A stretch of DNA of 64,000 bases, from the NCBI RefSeq assembly GCF_015477605.1, contig NZ_JADLQX010000010.1, positions 172,384 through 236,383 of the forward strand, in the 5' to 3' direction. Positions 59,634 to 64,000 of the stretch are shown here, piece after piece. This DNA comes from Nocardia amamiensis. GTDB lineage: Bacteria > Actinomycetota > Actinomycetes > Mycobacteriales > Mycobacteriaceae. The stretch's first letter is position 1. The number at the start of each line of letters is the position of its first letter. A program made the translations under genes and the position numbers. The notes under the pieces were generated by a model. That model had not been told where the DNA came from. It searched no databases and worked only from the letters and a program-made list of their open reading frames with translations.

Positions 59634-61831
59634 GCGTGGTCCTGTGGGATTCCTGTGGTGGCAGCTGCGGCGTCGATGGCGTCGATGACCCGGAGGGCCC
59701 GGTCGTAGTCGGCTTGTAAACGGGCCTTGTCGGTGCGGCGGGTCGCGCCGAGGCTGCCGAGGAAGGTTTTGGTCTGTTCGGCGTGTTCGGCCCAAACCGG
59801 CCGATGTTGGGCATGGTGGGTGGCCTGCGGGCAGCGTGCCGAGTCACACATTCCTGCCAGTGGCCGGTCGGCGTGTGGGGTGCCGGCGAGTTTGAGGCAG
59901 AGGGCGCGGGAAGGGTCGGTGAACCAGCAGTAGTTCGCGGTCCCGAGGTGGAGAGTGCGGGCTCGTTTGGTGAGCAGGTTGAGGATTTCCCGGTCGCTGG
60001 CTTGGGTTTTCGGCGCGGCGGGGTCCAGGAGTTTGCCGTCGACGTGGGTGAAGAACTCAGTTAGTTCCCGCGCGCCGGGCCCCGCGGGCATGATGCCTTG
60101 CTGGTAGTTGCGGAACTCGGTCAAGACCAGTTCCAGGTTGCGGTCGGTTTCGTGCTTGTTCGCTTCGGCCAGCAGTTCGGCCTGTGCCCCACCGGGTTTG
60201 GAAACATAGCCTTCGGTCGTGGCGACGGCGATGTGCTTGAGGTGCCATTTCGCGGCCAGCATTCCGCCTGGCCGGTAGGCCAGCTCGATGGCCAGCGTGC
60301 GGCGCAGGGCGCGCAGACTGACCGCGGTGTCGGGGATCGGGGCGAGCCCGAGCCGTTGGCCGGTCGGTCCGTTGACCCAGTTCCGCAACCAGGTGAAGCG
60401 GATGTCGAAGGCGAACCGGCCCAGCAGCGGTGCGCCGGGTTCGGGCTCGTCGTGGAGTCGTTCGAGCAATTGAACGGCTCGATAGACCGGTTCGATGACG
60501 ACCCATTCGTCATCGACACCACCGAGTCGCTGGCCTTTGACCACGCGGCTGGCCAGCCGGTAACGCACCAGATCCGGACCATAGCGTTCCGGAGGTCGGC
60601 AGCAGCCGACTTCCAGTTCCATCAACTCGCTCGACCGCATGCCGGACAACGCTGCCAGCACGGTGATCGCGGCGGTGCGGACGATCCCGACAACGGCGAC
60701 GGCTTGTTCGCGGTCCAGCGGAACCGTCCAGCAGACCTGATCACCGGTATCGGCTCGCTCGACTGCGGCGGCGCTGCGGGCGAACTGGCGTTGTGCGCCA
60801 ACCGCGTCCAGCGTGGCCTCGATGCGGGGACGCAGATGCGGCAGCCAGTCGGTCATGAACTGCGTGAATCCGGCCTGTCGGGCCAAGACTCCCAACGAGA
60901 TCGTGAGCAGCGGGTCCTGCGGCGACCAGCCCCGCGCGATGCGTTGCCGGACCCAGTGCTCGGGCAGAATGGGCAGCGGTTCGGCCCGACGTCGGTAACC
61001 AGCAAGCAGCCGGGTGAATTCCGCGAGCGGCAACCGCCCGGTCGGGGTGTGGGCTCCCTGCCGGATCGACCACTTCCGATCGGCGTCGGTGACTTGGCGG
61101 GCCAGCGTGATCGCGTGCGGTGCGATCACGTCGACCAGGTAGGTGGCCGCGTTCAGTAGTGGTCGCAGGATCGTGTCGTTGAGCGGTTGTGTCTTGTTGT
61201 GGCCTGTGCCGCAGGGCATTTCGGCGATCGCCGATGGTGCCGCTCCGCCCCAGGGGCGGAGTGCGGCCGGGACGCGGTCGCTGGTGAACAACTCCCGATG
61301 GTTGATCAGGTCGACGACGATCTGAGCTGCGGCCCGCCGGGTGGCGGGCGATCGTTCGCCCACGACATGGCCGTTGTCGTCGAGGATATAGCGGCGGTGG
61401 GCCAGATAGTTCTCGCAATCGGTGTCGGTGACGGCGGCCAGGCTCGTGACCTGCTCAGCAGTCAGCCAGGCCAGGAACCGGGTGAGTTCGTCGAGGCGGG
61501 CCTTGGTGGTGTTGAGATGCAGCGGAGTGCGATAGCCGCGCGGCAGCAACGCGACCGCGTCGTGGCGGGGCGCGAGCATCGCGACGATCTGTTCCTTGGC
61601 CAGCAGCCGCCATCGGGGCTCGGTGATCGTGGTGAAGACGAACCGGCGGTTCACCATCGACATCTGAACCGGCAGGCCGATGACCTCGGTGAAGTCCCAG
61701 AGGTCATGTTCGAAGAACGGGCGAGACGCGCCGACGGGCAAACTGAGGCCCGCCAGCGCGCAGATGTCGGCCCCGGCGAACGGTGACCGCCGGTGCTGGT
61801 CTTCGCCGGGGTTGAGGGCAGCAACGGTCAT
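59630..61831 (-). CDS. Tn554/RIT-type tyrosine recombinase (third of the operon)
   Basis: 733 residues from ATG 61831. Catalytic domain around residues 450-620: Arg in LAALSGMRSSELMELEVGCC, RALRRTLAIELAYRPGG, and HLKHIAVATTEGYVSKPGG with the Tyr. A cysteine-containing C-terminal region (ANYCWFTDPSRALCLKLAGT; MCDSARCPQATH) probably binds zinc. Coupled to both neighbours by ATGA overlaps. Part of the element's transposition machinery. Confidence 0.82.
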   Translation of the reverse strand: MTVAALNPGEDQHRRSPFAGADICALAGLSLPVGASRPFFEHDLWDFTEVIGLPVQMSMVNRRFVFTTITEPRWRLLAKEQIVAMLAPRHDAVALLPRGYRTPLHLNTTKARLDELTRFLAWLTAEQVTSLAAVTDTDCENYLAHRRYILDDNGHVVGERSPATRRAAAQIVVDLINHRELFTSDRVPAALRPWGGAAPSAIAEMPCGTGHNKTQPLNDTILRPLLNAATYLVDVIAPHAITLARQVTDADRKWSIRQGAHTPTGRLPLAEFTRLLAGYRRRAEPLPILPEHWVRQRIARGWSPQDPLLTISLGVLARQAGFTQFMTDWLPHLRPRIEATLDAVGAQRQFARSAAAVERADTGDQVCWTVPLDREQAVAVVGIVRTAAITVLAALSGMRSSELMELEVGCCRPPERYGPDLVRYRLASRVVKGQRLGGVDDEWVVIEPVYRAVQLLERLHDEPEPGAPLLGRFAFDIRFTWLRNWVNGPTGQRLGLAPIPDTAVSLRALRRTLAIELAYRPGGMLAAKWHLKHIAVATTEGYVSKPGGAQAELLAEANKHETDRNLELVLTEFRNYQQGIMPAGPGARELTEFFTHVDGKLLDPAAPKTQASDREILNLLTKRARTLHLGTANYCWFTDPSRALCLKLAGTPHADRPLAGMCDSARCPQATHHAQHRPVWAEHAEQTKTFLGSLGATRRTDKARLQADYDRALRVIDAIDAAAATTGIPQDHA

Positions 61832-63552
61832 CGTGTGAATTCCTCGGGACGCAAAGGGATCTCGGAGTCGGTGTCGGTGACGTGGTCGGCTGCGCGGGCA
61901 ACGACCACCGGGTCGAATCGGCTCAGGACGTGATCGATGCGGTGGGCGTAGGGGCCGAACACCGCCATGAACTGGGCGGCGGGCATCTGCTGCCACTGTC
62001 GGCTGAAGAATGCCTTGAGCCGCAACAGATTCGCCGCGTGACGGGGTGCGAACACGGCCAGCGGGCAGAGCAAACAGACCCAGGGGCGTGCCGGGCAAGG
62101 CTTGCCCTTGGGACCGTGCAGTCCGGACAACTGGTCGGCGCAGGCCGCGGTGAACACGTCGCGTTCACCGCCGACCAGCTCGGCCAGCGCAGTGCCGTCG
62201 AGCCCGACTTCGGCGACCAGCCGCGGATAGTCGCGAGCCAGATCGGTGGAGTTCTCCTCGGTGAGAATGGTCGCCGGCTGGGCGCGTCGCAGCAGATCAT
62301 ATTGAGCGTCTTCGATGATCGCCTCGACAGCCCGCTGCTGTGCGGGTGTGGTCGCGGTGAGGTAGCGGTCGCCTTCGACCTCCGCGGTGTGGTTCGGGTC
62401 GATGGTGGCGCGCCCGCGCCCGGCCCAGGTCGTCTTGTCCCGCGAGGCGTGGAAAGTGGTGCGGATCCGCGATCGATGGATCTTCAGAGGCCGGCCGTCG
62501 GAATCGAGCAGCCTGTGCCGAACTACCCAGCGCTGAATGCCCATTCGAGCGCCGCCTCCTGCCTTCGCCGACAGCTCCGTGCCGCCGGGCTTGCAGAGCC
62601 GCAACCACAACTGCCTGCGCTCGACCGGATCGGCATGGCTTCGCAGCAGTGCCGAATGCGCCAGCCACTGCTCGAGCAACCGAACCGCGTTGCGCGGCAG
62701 ATTCAGGCTCTCGGCCGCGGTGCGGCCCTTGATGTAGGACAGCAGGATCGTGGAGTCGCCCGCCCAGTCGATGTCGTCGGCGACCAGGTCGTCGATGCCG
62801 TCGGGAACAATGCCGGAATAGGCGCCGAACAGCAGCTTGTAGGCGATCACCGTGTTCAGGTCGGGAAACAGGTCGCGGCTGGCATCGAGGACGCGGCCGT
62901 TTTGCCAGACCACGTTGTGCGAGCAGCCCAAGTGCTCGCCGAAGGCGACCACTCCGACCGGCCCGACGCGGGCCAGCAGCCAGCGCAGATTCTGCGCGGT
63001 CCATCCGTGTTCGCGGGGATGACGGCCGCGTTCGGCCGCGGCCAGGGCGGCGCGGTGCCGGGCGAACGTGTCGTCGGTGATCGCCTTGCAGGTGCGGATC
63101 AACTTGTCCCAGTCCGCTTCCGGGTAAGGCGGAAGTTGATGATGGCTGCGCTGCGGATTGAATGCGCGTCCAGAAGCCAGTTCCGCCAGCCGGGCATCGA
63201 CCGATCCGCCTGCGGCCTGGACCCCTTGCAGCATCCGCCGCGTGCATGCCTCCTTCGGCCCGGACGTCCCCATCCAGTACTCGGCCATCATCGGCCTGGT
63301 CAAAGCCCCAGCCCCACCGGCGAATCCACGATCAGCCAGATAGCGAACCAGGTGACGGATGGACTGCTCATAGTGACCGACCGAGCCCGCGGCATTGACC
63401 GTGCCGTGCGGGTGGATCAGCTCCACCAGTCCGACGAGCAAGTCCAGAACCAGCTCTCGGCAGGGCAGAGCTTCCAGCACGAACCTCGCTGTGGATCCGT
63501 CGCTGAACACGCACGAGATCGCCAAGGGGTCCTTGCTCACGACGGCCGGCAT
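61828..63552 (-). CDS. Tn554/RIT-type tyrosine recombinase (second of the operon)
   Basis: 574 residues from ATG 63552. Large recombinase-family protein: SAM-like N-terminal part (YEQSIRHLVRYLADRGFAGG), catalytic-like region (AYKLLFGAYSGIVPDGIDDL; ILLSYIKGRTAAESLNLPRN; HRSRIRTTFHASRDKTTW) and a Cys cluster CPARPWVCLLCPLAVF. Catalytic residues are less regular than in the third gene. The start overlaps the first recombinase's stop (TGATG). Confidence 0.78.
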   Translation of the reverse strand: MPAVVSKDPLAISCVFSDGSTARFVLEALPCRELVLDLLVGLVELIHPHGTVNAAGSVGHYEQSIRHLVRYLADRGFAGGAGALTRPMMAEYWMGTSGPKEACTRRMLQGVQAAGGSVDARLAELASGRAFNPQRSHHQLPPYPEADWDKLIRTCKAITDDTFARHRAALAAAERGRHPREHGWTAQNLRWLLARVGPVGVVAFGEHLGCSHNVVWQNGRVLDASRDLFPDLNTVIAYKLLFGAYSGIVPDGIDDLVADDIDWAGDSTILLSYIKGRTAAESLNLPRNAVRLLEQWLAHSALLRSHADPVERRQLWLRLCKPGGTELSAKAGGGARMGIQRWVVRHRLLDSDGRPLKIHRSRIRTTFHASRDKTTWAGRGRATIDPNHTAEVEGDRYLTATTPAQQRAVEAIIEDAQYDLLRRAQPATILTEENSTDLARDYPRLVAEVGLDGTALAELVGGERDVFTAACADQLSGLHGPKGKPCPARPWVCLLCPLAVFAPRHAANLLRLKAFFSRQWQQMPAAQFMAVFGPYAHRIDHVLSRFDPVVVARAADHVTDTDSEIPLRPEEFTR

Positions 63553-64000
63553 CAGCAGCCCCCGCGCGTGGTGTCATCGGCGAACTCGGCATCCGCCTCG
63601 GCCTGCGCATCACCTGCCGAGGTCAAACCTTCGGCCGCGCCTGCGGTTTCGTAGGCTTCCCGGTAGATCCGGGTCATGTCCAAGCGTTTGAGGTATTTCT
63701 CGGTCACCAGCACCGAGCTGTGGCCGAGAAGATCACGCAGCACCAGCAGCGGATCGGCCTTGGTCAGATAGAACACCAGCGCGGCATCAGCATCGGTGTC
63801 GCGCACCAGCTTCGCCGCCTGCCGATAATGCCCGGTCACCAGAAACTCCAACGTGCGCATCGCGAACGAATGCCTTCTTTCCGCAGTGGCCGTGTGCGGT
63901 GGCGTTCGTGTTGCGTTTGATGTGGGTGATCCGGCTGTGCGGAGTTCGCGACGTGGGTTGTTGCTGGTGTTGCGATAAGGTCCACGTGCTTGTGGTGTAT
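63552..64000 (-). CDS. First recombinase of the operon, 3' part behind direct repeat A
   Basis: From 63872 downward the frame encodes the end of a RIT/TnpA-type recombinase: RHSFAMRTLEFLVTGHYRQA, then ADPLLVLRDLLGHSSVLVTE and KYLKRLDMTRIYREAYETAG, with His and Tyr present. Upstream the frame stays open to the window edge, but residues HTATAER derive from the repeat and replace the expected HxxR context. ATG 63860 could start a short 102-residue product. The gene may be truncated or continue outside the window. Confidence 0.65.
   Translation of the reverse strand, partial: TPQARGPYRNTSNNPRRELRTAGSPTSNATRTPPHTATAERRHSFAMRTLEFLVTGHYRQAAKLVRDTDADAALVFYLTKADPLLVLRDLLGHSSVLVTEKYLKRLDMTRIYREAYETAGAAEGLTSAGDAQAEADAEFADDTTRGGC
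63880..63977 (-). repeat. Direct repeat copy A
   Basis: Starts TCCGCAGTGGCCGTGTGCGG and ends GGTGTTGCGATA, with GCGGAGTTCG in the middle, as in copy B 5.4 kb away. The first ~41 bases differ at only about four positions; the middle is diverged. It directly precedes the RHSFAM box of the first recombinase. Confidence 0.7.

Noticed and set aside
1..64000. tRNA, rRNA or CRISPR features
   Set aside because: I looked for T-loop-like GTTCRANYCC stretches with acceptor stems and for regularly spaced repeats and found none convincing; a tRNAscan or CRISPR finder run would settle this.

Overview
The window is high-GC actinobacterial DNA (Mycobacteriales, most like Nocardia or Rhodococcus; genus is an inference from gene content and codon use). 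Most of it is accessory DNA: three recombinase modules, two IS elements, a metal/stress island and many broken genes. I saw no rRNA, tRNA or CRISPR array.

Region 1 (1-9.8 kb, mostly minus strand) is the backbone of an integrative mobilizable or conjugative element. It holds a tyrosine integrase cut by the window edge, an excisionase, an XRE regulator, an MT-A70 DNA methyltransferase, a replication-relaxation protein, a VirD4/TraD-like ATPase, and several envelope and small proteins. Many of the genes overlap by ATGA. No relaxase or VirB4 was recognised.

Region 2 (10-28 kb) is cargo, partly AT-richer than the backbone. It contains a two-gene module with a STAND/NB-ARC NTPase (10.1-13.6 kb), the best candidate here for an undescribed defence system. 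Next comes a compact cluster of NUDIX, PfkB-like, cupin-like, radical SAM/SPASM, adenylate-kinase-like, HTH and phosphotransferase genes (14.7-21.4 kb). It is followed by a SUFU-domain protein with a membrane partner, an intact IS3-family element with 4-bp target duplications, a protein carrying a domesticated transposase DNA-binding domain, a Schlafen/AlbA_2 protein and a possible HEPN protein.

Region 3 (28.2-29.8 kb) is a second integrase/excisionase pair with a strong terminator.

Region 4 (30-53 kb) is a copper and stress island: DUF305 lipoprotein, DUF6153, multicopper oxidase, SHOCT proteins, a P1B ATPase with a CPD motif, DUF2933, a 25-residue Met/Cys-rich microprotein, D-2-hydroxyacid dehydrogenase, an ABC exporter, an OtsB1-like HAD-GH65 fusion and phosphoketolase. 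A shared promoter element (ATACCC joined to GTAGGGACCTTYGG) suggests co-regulation, perhaps by copper and hypoxia/redox signals. A degraded IS5-like element with a zinc-ribbon passenger gene and several frameshifted genes lie within it.

Region 5 (53-58 kb) has a PadR regulator whose probable operator, ATATCGGnnnCCGATAT, occurs at its own promoter, before a FetAB-type ABC transporter and before an APC-remnant/DoxX unit. Relics of a V/A-ATPase-like operon follow.

Region 6 (58-64 kb) is a Tn554/RIT-like recombinase operon plus a NUDIX gene. It is bracketed by two ~97-bp direct repeats, each fused to a recombinase 3' part at the same conserved RHx[FY] box.
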